Shown: positions 1-11,200 of the stretch, one piece after another
Layout of the letters: every line of letters begins with the position of its first letter
How positions within the stretch are numbered: position 1 is the first letter of the stretch
NCBI GenBank assembly: GCA_009746045.1
Contig: RPFO01000003.1
Coordinates: 418,501 to 482,500, forward strand
Direction of reading: 5' to 3'
DNA: 64,000 nt
Source: Mesostigma viride
Lineage: Eukaryota > Streptophyta > Mesostigmatophyceae > Mesostigmatales > Mesostigmataceae
Made by a program: the position numbers and the translations under genes
The notes under the pieces: generated by a model
Seen by the model: only the letters and a program-made list of their open reading frames with translations
Told to the model about the DNA's origin: nothing
Database searches by the model: none

Positions 1-205
1 CAGAAATCCAACTTGAGCGCAATGCGTTGCAATATTTCTGGCTGCGGAAGCTCGCTCCACGTCTGAGTGGCCGCGCCGCACCTAATTTGGAGTGGGCAGC
101 TAAGTTGAGACGTCCCCCCCTCCTCTTTTCAATCCATGGAATGCACCTGGACCCTTAGTTGTAATGTATGACCCCCATGAAGCAATCCCCCCCACACACA
201 CACCT

Positions 206-368
206 ACCACCACCACCACCACCACCACCACCACCACCACCACCACCACCACCACCACCACCACCACCACCACCACCACCACCACCACCACCACCACCAC
301 CACCACCACCACCACCACCACCACCACCACCACCACCACCACCACCACCACCACCACCACCACCACCG

Positions 369-445
<77 letters not shown>
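206..445. repeat. Two adjoining trinucleotide arrays, (ACC)n then (ACT)n
   Basis: A run of about 54 ACC triplets switches at about 367 to about 25 ACT triplets, with one GCC triplet at the junction. The long poly-Thr, poly-Pro and poly-Val frames crossing it are artefacts of the repeat. The array lies upstream of the partial lysyl-oxidase-like exon. Confidence 0.95.
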
Positions 446-447
<2 letters not shown>

Positions 448-790
448 ACGTCGCCTCCTTCCCATCCCTCTAAAACTTATTTCATTGCTCAGGTCCTCAC
501 TCGCAATCGTAATCGAACTCACGATGGATTCATGTCCTCACTCGAATATCGAACTTGGAAATTTTTTGTACCATAAGATTTGTACTTCACCTCAATCACA
601 AGCGCCCAGCCTTGGCTGCCTACTTGGCTCGCGTTCCCCCAGGCTCCCTAGAAAGCCGCCCTACTTGCCTCCTTTTCCCCATCCCCCCGGCATCCATGTT
701 TCCCCACTCATTACACATATAATACGCCGTACAATGGAACTCTTCCCGCACTGCCCGCACCACTTTCCCTGCCCCTTTGCTTGCCTGCAG

Positions 791-1115
791 GCTGTCCCAG
801 GGCTGGCTGGATCGCTTCGGCTGGTCCCTCGACTGCTCCTGGCTCGACGTGACCGACGTGCCACCTGGCAACTACCTGCTGGAGCTCGTGCTCAACCCGA
901 ACCAGATCTTCCACGAGTCCAACTTTGACAACAACGCGGGCTCCGTCCCCGTCCACATCCCCTGCAAGTTCCCTCTCGGCCCGATCGCCGCCAGCCGGAC
1001 GGGCACCGAAGCTTGCAGCAGTGCCACTGGCGTGATGGCCAATGTGATCTCGAGCGCTCTGCTGGCATCCGTGGTGGCCGTGGGGCTCGCGGCTCTGCTC
1101 CAGTGTGTACTGTGA
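791..1115 (+). CDS. Last exon of an upstream lysyl-oxidase-like gene copy (partial)
   Basis: An acceptor (ttgcctgcag, 781-790) is followed by an open frame entered in phase 2, ending in TGA at 1113-1115. It encodes the C-terminal part of a lysyl-oxidase-like domain: LSQGWLDRFGWSL, then CSWLDVTDVPPGNYLLEL and NPNQIFHESNFDNN. This matches the family pattern GW-D-YGW-L-CQWIDITDVPPGNY. A hydrophobic C-terminus (SSALLASVVAVGLAALL) suggests a GPI-anchor signal or membrane segment. By eye it is about three-quarters identical to the last exon of the complete gene at 19440-19761. The position where the catalytic LTQ tyrosine sits in animal enzymes is Phe (SNFDNN). I could not find matching upstream exons in the first 790 bases, so the gene begins outside the window or its 5' part is lost. 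Confidence 0.75.
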
Positions 1116-2500
1116 GCGGCCCATGCCTTTCAGCGCATTGCTGGCCGGTTGGCTTGGCGGTGCTGCTCCGGTTTTGTCCTTTGTGAGTGGTGCGAGTAGT
1201 TTTGGCCGCCCATGCTCTACAGGATGTGGATGGCATACGTTTGGTGGTGGTTGGGCGTACCGCTCGCGGTGCTGCTCCCATTTTTAGGTTATTAAATGTA
1301 GATAGGGTTTTGCTGTAGACCGTCTTTTTAAAATAATTGTAGACAGGGTTTTGCTGTGGGCAGGTTTTGTTAGTTAGTTTTCCATGTATATAGGTCATAC
1401 ACGACCTATATATATGTATATGGATGGAGCCATAGTGGACGGGAAGCCGTCCAGTTTTGATGCTGCTTTGTTCAGCTCCAGGCCAACCTGTCATCTGGGC
1501 CAAAACGGAACTAGGCTGCTAATTTTCTGGTGCTACTGCACCCCACCTCGCACATGCTGCCCAGCCTCACACCTAGGCTGTGCTTCAGGAGAGCACAGTC
1601 CCATGACGTGTGGTTACATACCGCCATCGTGTCTGGGCTGTCCGGGAAGGCATGAACCTCTCTCTACCGATTCATGTGTTGCTTTTACTAGCGCAGTTCT
1701 AATGTCGTGACAGGCTATTTTTGCATTTGTAAAATTTGCATGCCCTGAGGGAATTTTTCTCTCTGTGAGTGTTGTTGGGGGTAGGGGTTGGTCCTGCTCT
1801 GTAGCCGGTGAGCACTACTGCCCCCCTGCTTGTGAGACTAGTGTCTATTGATACTTGATAGTCAAGAAGGTTGTCTGGTTTTGCCGATTAATTAATTAAT
1901 TTATTTACACGTATATTGTTACAAGTCTCCTTGATACTGTGTCACGTGAGTGGAAGTCCTCAATGGAATGGGATGGATGACAATCTAGTCTTCTAGTCGT
2001 TTGCGGGCACTGGCCATGCACGCCCCCAAGTCACAATTTTTACCGACTTTGGTAACGCGCTGTTCCCCCACTGACTGCGACTTGGTATCCTTCATAACCA
2101 CCTGCCACGTTCATCGCCCCCCAGATCGATCACAGCCGTGAGATAAGCCGTGAGGCTGGCCGGGCGTGCATGAGCCTAGCTGGGTTCTTAAGAATTCTAC
2201 AAGGGTGGCACATTATATAGTCTATTATTATAGTGCCATTAATTATTTAGTAAATAAGCTCATGACGTTGCGTCACGTGGGTGCCAATACAGAGTAAAGG
2301 AACCTTCAACCCCTATGCACAACAAGAAGGAGGTAGGGCGCCCGAGCTTCTCTCACTGCCACAAGTGTGTGCAGGCCACAGCGCGCTCTCTCGACAGCAG
2401 GGGCGCAACACTGTGGGTGCAATACAAACATGCAATAGGTAGGCTGACGCATTACTTAATTGAAAGTTGTGAGCTGAAAGTCTTCATGCGTCTCCTGCTG
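1116..2500. other. Non-coding, nothing recognised
   Basis: No ORF with protein-like composition, RNA gene or element ends were seen. AT-rich stretches occur near 1270-1400 and 2190-2260, and the sequence reads as the 3' flank of the partial gene. Confidence 0.5.
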
Positions 2501-2636
2501 AACGTCGCATGCGTGCCAGTCTCGATTCCCATTCAGGTGAGTCCCAGATGGGCTTCCGTGTTGGTCGCAATTGTGTTATGGTCACCATGACTGCGTGCCT
2601 CCTGATCGAGGAAGTGGGCCGCCTGGCCCCCAGCCT

Positions 2637-2757
2637 CTTACCATCAAGGAGACAACCAGCGCAGGCCAGAAATCGGGAGAATCCGGACCATGGTAGCTCG
2701 ATCCTGCCGTTATCTTGTCCGCGTGTTCGAGTCGTTCAGGATGATGAAGATGAATGG
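2637..2757 (+). repeat. Dispersed repeat, copy 1 of 2
   Basis: This 120-bp stretch (gagacaaccagcgcaggcca ... gagtcgttcaggatgatg) matches 19165-19285 in the last intron of the host gene with scattered substitutions. The family is unknown. Confidence 0.6.
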
Positions 2758-4215
2758 TGATGGAAATGTGTATCCTTGTGCATTGAAATTATGGCTGGCT
2801 TACGTGCAGAGCGACTAGAGCCTCTTACTATTGCTATTGATCTTCGTGGATTACACTAACTTGGATTACACCTTCGTTGTACAAGCACCTTCGTTGGATT
2901 ACACCAAGGCATTCGATACGCCCTGTGGGTGCAGCCCTCCACCTGTTCCGTGTCTCATCGTATATTGTTGAGATCATCCGCCAGTCCTATGAAGGGTCCC
3001 AAGCCCAGGTCCGTACCGCTGACGCCGTCACTCCGGCATTCCCCCCGCACACCGGGGTGTGGCAGGGCTGTGTGCTCTCCCCATATCTATTCCTCATTAT
3101 GGTGGACTATATTATTCGAGGCGTGCACAAGCCCGCTTTGCCCGGGTGGAGGGGCGCCCGCCGGGGATCGACTGAGATCACGGAGTACACCAGCTGTAGA
3201 CGGCGGGGTTGACCCGCCCTACCAACTGAGCGATCTGATCTACGCTGATGACACAACGCTTGTGGAGACCCTGGAGTCCGCCCAACTCTAGCTAGATAGC
3301 TTGTCACTGGAAGCGCGGGCGGTGGGGCTTATGATCAGCAAGAAAACGGAGGTCATGGCCATCGTCCCACCCGCTGGGAACACCCCACCCACCCTCCTGC
3401 TGGACGTCCAGCAGGCGGTAGCCCCGTCCCCCGGCCCGGCGACTCGCTTCAAGCTCGACCAGGTAGACACCTCCTCCGTATGGCAGGCCGGGTCCCCTTG
3501 TCCCATCGCAACCCACTGGCAAACTTGCGCGCGCCGGGCACCGGCGCGGCGCGACCCGGACCTATGTAACACAACTGCTTGAAGATGTGCACAGGGCTTC
3601 TGGGACTATCCGTACTCCGCGCCCGCATGATTGACAAGGAGAAATGGGCTGCCATCTGCGATAAGCACCTTCCCGAGGGGTATGCTCCTGTTTTCTCCCC
3701 ACGGGCCCCGCGGCCCGTTGCTAGCCAGGGTAGAAGTCCGCAGGTGGAGGTTATTGGTCCTGAGGATAGCCGCTACACTACCGCCTCGTCTGCCATTACA
3801 GTGGAGGACAGCTCGGATGAGGATTACATCCCCATCTAGTGCTTAACGGTTGGGGGATGATGCAGACGATATTTGTTTAAACTTTTGTGTAATTATTTTT
3901 CTAATGAGATTAGCATATAGTACTCCGTGGCATGCCTTTGCGCATGACACGCAAGTACTTACTTACTTACTTAAGCTCCACTTGGCAGCTGGCTCCCCTC
4001 CACGGCCGACGACATCAACACCCGCATTGGCCAAGCCTGGGCGGCTCTCCGCCGCCTCGACAGGTTTTGGACATGTCGCTACCTGCAAGTGAGCGTCGCA
4101 AGCGCATTCTGTTCAAGAAGGCCCTGGCTTGACGTCCTCAGCATCCTCCTTTACGGCTGCGAGGCGTGGACCCTGGACTAGGCGCTGAGCAGATAGCTTG
4201 ACGTCACATTCACTA

Positions 4216-4615
4216 GACCCCTTCTGAGAACACGTACCGACTCCGACTAAAAAACACCGACTAAATTGCTGGCGCGGCGCGTTTTGGGGAAATTAGTCGG
4301 ACTCCGACTAATCTACCTCGGCTATTTTCACGAAAACCGGAAAATAGTCGGGGTAGGTTAGTCTTTGTCCGACTAGCTTAGTCGGGGTGTGCCTCTGGCC
4401 ATGCTGGCATCCGAACCGGCTTGGAAGTGGGGCGCCACCGGCGTTAGAGGCCACTTACGCGGCCTGAGCGTGCGGCGCGGCGCTGCTGCTGTCCGTCCCG
4501 AGTCGGTGTTCTCATAAGGGGGAATCCGTGCCCGTTTCTCGGCCCAAGTCCGACTATTAGTCCGACTAAATTAGTCGGAGTTGGTTAGTCGGAGTCGATG
4601 TTCTCATAAGGGGTC
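4216..4615. mobile_element. 400-bp MITE with TA target duplication
   Basis: Terminal inverted repeats of about 35 bp begin GACCCCTTCTGAGAACA on the left and end TGTTCTCATAAGGGGTC on the right. They are flanked by TA on both sides (4214-4215 and 4616-4617). The interior is packed with the heptamer AGTCGGA and its complement in alternating orientation, so most of the element can fold back. It has no coding capacity. It interrupts the LINE post-RT region, so it is younger than the LINE. A TA duplication fits Tc1/mariner-type or related families. Confidence 0.8.
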
Positions 4616-5110
4616 TACTTGAATGCTCCGTCACATCCTCGGCGTCCGCTACCAAGAGTGCCGCACCCGGGCCGAGCTCTACTAGGTAGCTGGGAGCTCC
4701 CTCCGTCTTGTCACCCATACCATCCGACACAGCCGTCTCCTCTTTGCCGGCCATCTTGCCCGCACAGACCGGGTGATCGAATACCCGCGATGTGGGCCCT
4801 GCGGGCGGGCTTAGGACTGGCCTTAACTAGGTAGACACCTCCTAGCTCCAATGAATGGCCGGCAGCGGGTCCGCCGTTTGTCCCATCGCCACCCACTGGC
4901 AAACTTGCGTGCGCCCTGCTGTGTGGGGCTTCACTCTTCACCTGCCTACAGTCGGTTTGATGACTTGCATAAAAGTTTCGACCCGAAATACGACCTTGGG
5001 GGTGATTTCTTTAGTGCAGCTCGATCGGCCTTGATGAGAGCTATCAATAGACACCTGAAGTCCATCAGCAGGGCGGGGGGTCGCAAGTTATGGTATGAAC
5101 TTAACGCCTT

Positions 5111-7920
5111 AAGTTGGGTTCACGCCTTAGGGGGAGGGTCCCATGGAAATGTATCAAAACCGAAGCCCCCTAATAACTACAGAAATGCAACTGACAACCA
5201 CTGAATGATGTTTGGGGACCATAAACATGATGTTTGGGCATGCATACCACCACTTGTTGGGGGTACTACCCCCAGCCATACACCGGCTATGAGCTAAAAA
5301 TAGAAAAAAACGCTGTCCGGGGCACATCTTGCCCAGAACAGTGGGAGAACCAGTTGCATGAAAAAAGTAATACCCATATAAAAATGTCATGGGACATGGT
5401 TTCTACCTAATTGGATCAACAAAATCAGCACATCCCTTTGAGTTATTAGTTTTTGGGCCAAAAATACGCTTTTTTAGGCGGGGCGTCCCCATACACACTC
5501 ATAACACATCAATTAGGCCTAAAAAGTATAGTCAAATTCTGTCATGACCATAGAAGGCACTGTCAAAGTTTGGTGGCATTCTGAGCTCAGCTGTAGCAGT
5601 TATTAATTTTGGCAGTTGGCCACCTGTGCAGACGCTAAGGAAGGCATTAGTGAGTATTAAGGCACACTAACACTTCCTATGCCATCCAAAAGGCTCCTGA
5701 CCATGCCCAATTCGACCACAATGTACAAGGAGGTGGCTGGGCACGTCATGTGCCCTTGCCTTACCTCGACACGGGCAACCTGTTGCGTGTGTGCACAACA
5801 ATGAGGCAGGTAGCTCTACATGCCTAGCCGACACTTCTAAAGCATATTCCAGGTTTATGGTGTGGGCATCATCCCAAAACCAAGCTCAAACACACCCTAG
5901 AAAGCCATATCCACTAATTGCCCAACAAGGGTAACAACAGACAGTCCACAGAGAAAGCAGAATTATCATACATGCTGATTGCCAAGGCTTCTCACCATGG
6001 TTACCTTGCCTTGCTAGCATATGAATTAGGGCTCTCCCATTTTAGTGGGAGAAAGGCCAACAAGACAACGATAACCCCTACCTACGTGCAGTTCCACCCA
6101 TGCAGTATGCCCCTCAGAAAAACCACTGCCACCTTTCTTTCCAGCGCAATTGTTTGCCAAGAAACAAACTCAAGCTTGTGAGCCTCTAACCACAATGAAG
6201 CCTCTGCTAAGAAAGGCCGCGTCAATATTCACACAAAACTGAGTGCTGTTAGCAATCTCCTTCCAAGAAACCACTCAGCAAATCCCTGACAACTTGACGA
6301 TATGCCACGGTCACGCTTTGACACGTCCCAGCCATGCAACGTACATAAAAACCACTGAAAGGTGCCAGGAATCTGGCGATGCGCAGCACGGAATGGCATT
6401 ATACCTGGCGCTAACTGCACGGAAAAAAGCCGAAAACTTGCGTTGATAACCCATAAAGGAAGCGAAACATTCATAGGGTCACGTTGATCACACGATCGTA
6501 CCATTACCGGAATTGTCCTTCGCCCAGCGGCGCAAGAAAGAACAACCTTCCATGGAATAATAAGACGCGCATCCCGCGAGCCTGGAGAGTGTCTTACCGA
6601 TCATGACGGAAATCTTGCCGAAACCCAGCAAATTTTTTAAAGCTTTACCGATAACAATTCAAACGCATCCTTGACGCTAGGTAAAGCCCATAAAACCTGA
6701 CAATCACCGCCGCCAGCGTGCATTCTAATTTATTCCTCTCGACGAAAACATCAGATTGGACCCCCGTGGCGATGGTCATCAATAAAATCATCGACACTGC
6801 AAAAAACGCGAACTCCGCTACAAAGTAGTATCATTTACTCATCGTCTTTAAGATTCGCTCAGTTTCTCTGCATTCCGCGAGCTATCTTTTTCTACTCTGC
6901 CTGAAAGCACGTCGCCATGGCCAGCTCCGGTAGGGGTGCGCGCACCGTGCACCACTTTTTCACGGTACGGACGGGTACCGCGAATTTTTCGGCGCCAAAA
7001 ATATTCGCGCCGGGACCGTCCCTTTTTTTTTTTTTTTTGACCCGATGAAACCCTCGAACCCAACTTTAAGGCGTGAATGACTGTACACAAAGTTCAGAAC
7101 GCCACACTAATTGGCGACCTGCAAAAACCTTATTCGAAACGCTGCGGGCCGTCACGTCGGGCCATGTGCGGCGTGGGCAAGAATGCTCCCTCGATCCCAC
7201 CGATTGCGAATCCCATCTATGCCAGACCGTCTACACGTGTATGCCAGATATCGAATCGCATGGTTTCATAATCTGGGAATCTGGGAAACCTGGGAATCTT
7301 GAATCTTCAACGTGGGGCTGGGGGTGTTGATGGATCCGAAAAACCGCACACAATCATGTCCATGCACATGTATCCGAAAACCGCCCAGAGTTACAAGACC
7401 AACTAGACGTCAAAAACAACAACAACAACAACAACACAATACGCCGGCAGGTTTTTTGGTGTGTGTGCCATGTGTGTGCGCTGACTTTTTTTTGGTTGGT
7501 TGCATTTGGACTGCGTTATCATGGTCTTTAATGTAGGTAGATAGGTAGCGCAAGTTAACCGTCAAACCTGACAATACAATGTAGTTCCAAGATAACCGTC
7601 AAACCTGACATGCATGATCTACATTAACATTGAACAATCGGCAGCATTCCAGAGTTCCAGTCGGCATAGCGATTTATCCAAAATCGTCCAAAATCGTATC
7701 TATGCGTGGGTATTTCAACCACTGCGGCACGCTTTTAGTCCATCAAGACGTCGTATCTTCAACCTGCAGTCGTCCAAGGCAGTTTTAGGCGGTTTCCCGT
7801 GAACGTATGCGAGAATATGTCGCTTGCTCGTTGCAATTTGTATAAGCACGGTTTGGGTAACTAGTTGCATTCCCACCGGCACAGCGGCACGTGCACTTCA
7901 GCATAGCGACCACGAATAAG
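5111..7920. other. Non-coding, nothing recognised
   Basis: No convincing gene was seen. A T-run lies at 7021-7038 and a CAA microsatellite at 7411-7433. The segment 6850-6960 resembles 11700-11810 (shared gccatggcca core with similar flanks), suggesting an old dispersed repeat. The promoter of the downstream host gene should lie at the right edge but no motif was clear. Confidence 0.4.
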
Positions 7921-8273
7921 ATGTGCTTTGTAAACCGATTTATGCTAAATACACTGCCATTCTTGCTTGTCGCCGGAATAGTATGCAACTCCGCTATTGG
8001 TCTGGCAGCGGGCCAAAGCAGTGGCGGATTAAATACCACCTCCCATTTGTCTATCCCTGATAATTGCAGTGATGGAACTTTTTGCAACGGCATTGAGCGA
8101 TTGTTGACGAATGGGTCTTGCGCTAGAAGCACGTTCGCTGTCTGCGACGACCGCAACCCCGATACAGTAGACACTTGCACAGAAGCGACGAAAATGTGCG
8201 GACACGCGCCCAGAGCAAACACGTCTACATGCCTGGAAACATGCACTCCCAGCTGTGATATCAAAGAATGCGG
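7921..8273 (+). CDS. Lysyl-oxidase-like gene, exon 1
   Basis: Begins at ATG 7921 (MCFVNRFMLNTLPFLLVAGI), a typical signal peptide; the frame extends upstream only from a GTG, so ATG 7921 is the best start. It encodes a Cys-rich segment (CSDGTFCNGIERLL, TCLETCTPSCDIKECG). The donor is GTAAGT at 8274. Two bases carry over to exon 2. Confidence 0.8.
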
Positions 8274-11200
8274 GTAAGTGTCATTCTGTTAGGAAACAAT
8301 ATGACGCCCCCATTCCGACCAGCCGGCAGAGAATGCATCCTGTTCGCTGATTTTCGTTCCACCTGCATGAAGATAAACCTGCGGTATGCACCATTTATTA
8401 AAGTTTCCTCCCTGTGACCCGTGACACGTGAGCGCTGTACCTTGCAGCGAGGACGGCTGCGGAGGTTTCTGCGGCTTCTGTCCCCAGGGAAAGGGCTGCC
8501 AGTGCTCGAGCCAGGATGCTGATGGCAACTGTATCGCGGCCAGCTGCGTGAATGCTAATGCGGACGGCACTTGTCAGTCGCCACTCGTTTTTGGCACGGG
8601 CACCATCGACGTGCCAGCTGGCGGGCAGCTACGGGTTACAGTTGAAGGCGACACCTCGCATTCCTTTCATCTGGTCTCCCCGCAGTGCAACGTGGCCAGC
8701 GCTGCCCCTGAGCTGTTCTATACTTTCACCATTCCCTCCGGCCGCAAGTATGGGGTGGACATTCGTGCCACGGGCTACGACACGGTGCTGCAGCTGTCAA
8801 CTGAATGCACGAGTGCGAGCCTGATCACATGCAGGTGAGGACGGTGTGTGGCACCGTGGCCTTGAGCATAGCATTTTTGCCATGACATTCATTCATGCAA
8901 TAGCATTCATTCTTGCATTCATTCATGTCACAACATTCATTTGTGTCGCAGCATTCATTGATGTCACAGCATCCATTCATGTCAAAACATCTACACCATA
9001 TAGCACTCGTTCGTGTCTTGAGCAGCCTTTCCTTTCCTTTTCAACGTTGTCCCTGTGAGGCCTGCTCACTTGCGTCCATTACTGTTGATAAACTTGATGT
9101 CACACAAGATACTATGGAGCACCTGTGTGACCAATATAGGGCGAATACGTGGGCCCCCGCGTGATTCGGATGACGTGGGGGCCGAGGCGAGCTGAAGCCT
9201 GAAGGGATCCCAGGGTCACTTGGGGGCCCTATGGCAACATCAGTCCATGGACGGGCGTTCATGGTTAAGTCCGTAGATTTTTAAATCACAATTTAAAGTG
9301 ACTGCTGTTCTTCAAAATTTGGACTGATTTTTTTTTCTAGAATTTCGGTGTGCCAGAAAAGTTTCATGGTGCTTTTTTTTTCACGTTTGGTGAACGTCGA
9401 TGAGTAGGGTACTACTCACCCATGATGCTTGGTCGCATTCGTGGCCATGCACTATCGGGTTAAGCTTATACTGTAGTACTCAACAATCCTGAGAAGATCA
9501 CCAGACCAGTACTTGGATGCCTAGTTGCACCATAGTAGAAATAGTAGGTAATAGTGGATATGCTCCACCAAATAAACAAACAAAGTGTGTGTCGTTTCCC
9601 AACACTTGGGGTTGGAAAATATGTGTAGGAGTATTTTATTCCGGGCCTTAAAATTCGAAAATATGCGCGGGTTTAAAATACGCGACTGTGTTTCTTACTG
9701 AAGGGTTTTAGGGGCTTTAGGGCGTGCATCCACGTGGAAAACACTTGCATTGATAGTAATTAATAAGTAGTTTCATGGTATACATAGCTTGCATGCAGTC
9801 AACCATGTCAATCATGGTTGGCTATTAGCACATTGTAGTATGTATTGTCACATCATCATAGCAAGGGAATGCTCAAATAAACCAATAGTGGCAGCTCACT
9901 GTCTAGATGCAGTCACATGCATGCAATATCTCCATTATGATCATCAGCAAAACACTTCTTTCCCTGCACGATGAAATTGTAAAGAAACCATTGGCGGCCA
10001 CTCAGCTTCTGAGCGCTGTGATGCCGCTGCGGAGATAGGGTGCGGCACTCTCACACAACAAGAACGCCCAAAAAGATGCAGAAAACTTCGAACAACAAGC
10101 AGAGTGAGCTAGTACGTTAATACGGCAATACGGCCGAACCTCGGCGTATTGACGTACTGCATATTGTACGCGTATCATACGCGTATTAGACGCCAAAGCT
10201 CAAAAGCTCAAATTGAAAGGGCATCTTCGAGCTGCTATTCATGTTGGCAAGTCTCTCATCCTATTCTTAGGTGTTTATCCCATGGGGTTGCCTGTCAAAC
10301 ACGCTAACTAATGCCTCAATCTCGACGTGGCGTAAGTGCAATGCACGTAGCCTTTGATACTCACTTGGTGGTCTCATTGTATGAAGTGTGATACTCATCC
10401 ACTGCCGGCATGCCGGCATGCTATATAGATTGCTAATTGAACTAATTCCTTATGACAACCATAAATTGATGGATAGGTTTTCGATTACTTTAAAATCAAT
10501 CCAAAAACTTGATACAAAATACAATAATCACGTGAACAGGATACCACATACCAGATCAAAACCGCAGATCATGTCGTATACCTTCCTTGGCACTGGAGCT
10601 AGCCGCATGCCCACCTCATGGACGTAGCTGCGAGCCTTTCCTGGCCGTCGTCGCTAATTGATCATGTCAGCAATAATCTAACACTGTCATCCATCCACGT
10701 ACAACTGTATGGACATATTTCCCGCCTAGCAACAGTTAGCACATGCACAGCAGCCGACCTGGTCACTGATCAAACGAGGTAGCTGCACCGAGCGCGCGCA
10801 GAAGGTCGAGACAGATCTGCACACATCCAGACGTTGCCTGGCCAAGGATATAAGCTTTTCAAAACCTATGGCTCATGCCTGCACAATCGCAGTTTAGAAT
10901 GTCAAGCCATTCTCTCACGTGTTCCAGTCAGTTTTCTGCACCTCCAATATGGTCGCGGACGTCGATTATGACTTTATGCAAGTCGGTCTCGTTGTGCCAT
11001 GGTTTACCCACGCCGTGAACTCGCAGAGGTGACTAGCGGGACCAACCGTAGGCCCGTACTCCCCGAGTACGGTTTAGGCTGCGTACGTGCCTAGGTGAGC
11101 TACGCCATTGAAACTAGGTCTGGCGCCAAATTCCGGTGCTCCGTGAAAAAATATGCGAAAAATACGCATTACACGGCTTATTTGCGTTAAGAATGCAACA

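Larger units (their letters stand above)
2520..5110 (+). mobile_element. Decayed non-LTR (LINE) retrotransposon, reverse transcriptase remnants
   Basis: Scattered frames on the plus strand spell LINE reverse-transcriptase blocks in the correct order. QMGFRVGRN lies at about 2545, a DYTKAFDT-like block at about 2900, the GVWQGCVLSP block at about 3050, and LIYADDTTLVE (the YADD catalytic motif) at about 3240. The post-RT region follows: a TADDINTRIG block at about 4005, LLYGCEAWTLD at about 4150 and RLLFAGHLARTDRV at about 4735. These are broken by stops and frameshifts, and a 400-bp MITE interrupts the post-RT region. A stretch near 3470-3530 is repeated at 4830-4915, suggesting two overlapping LINE fragments. 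The approximate ends are set by recognisable protein blocks only. Confidence 0.8.

Noticed and set aside
100-928. Long open frames rich in Val, Thr or Pro
   Set aside because: They are translations of the ACC/ACT array in different frames and have no gene context.
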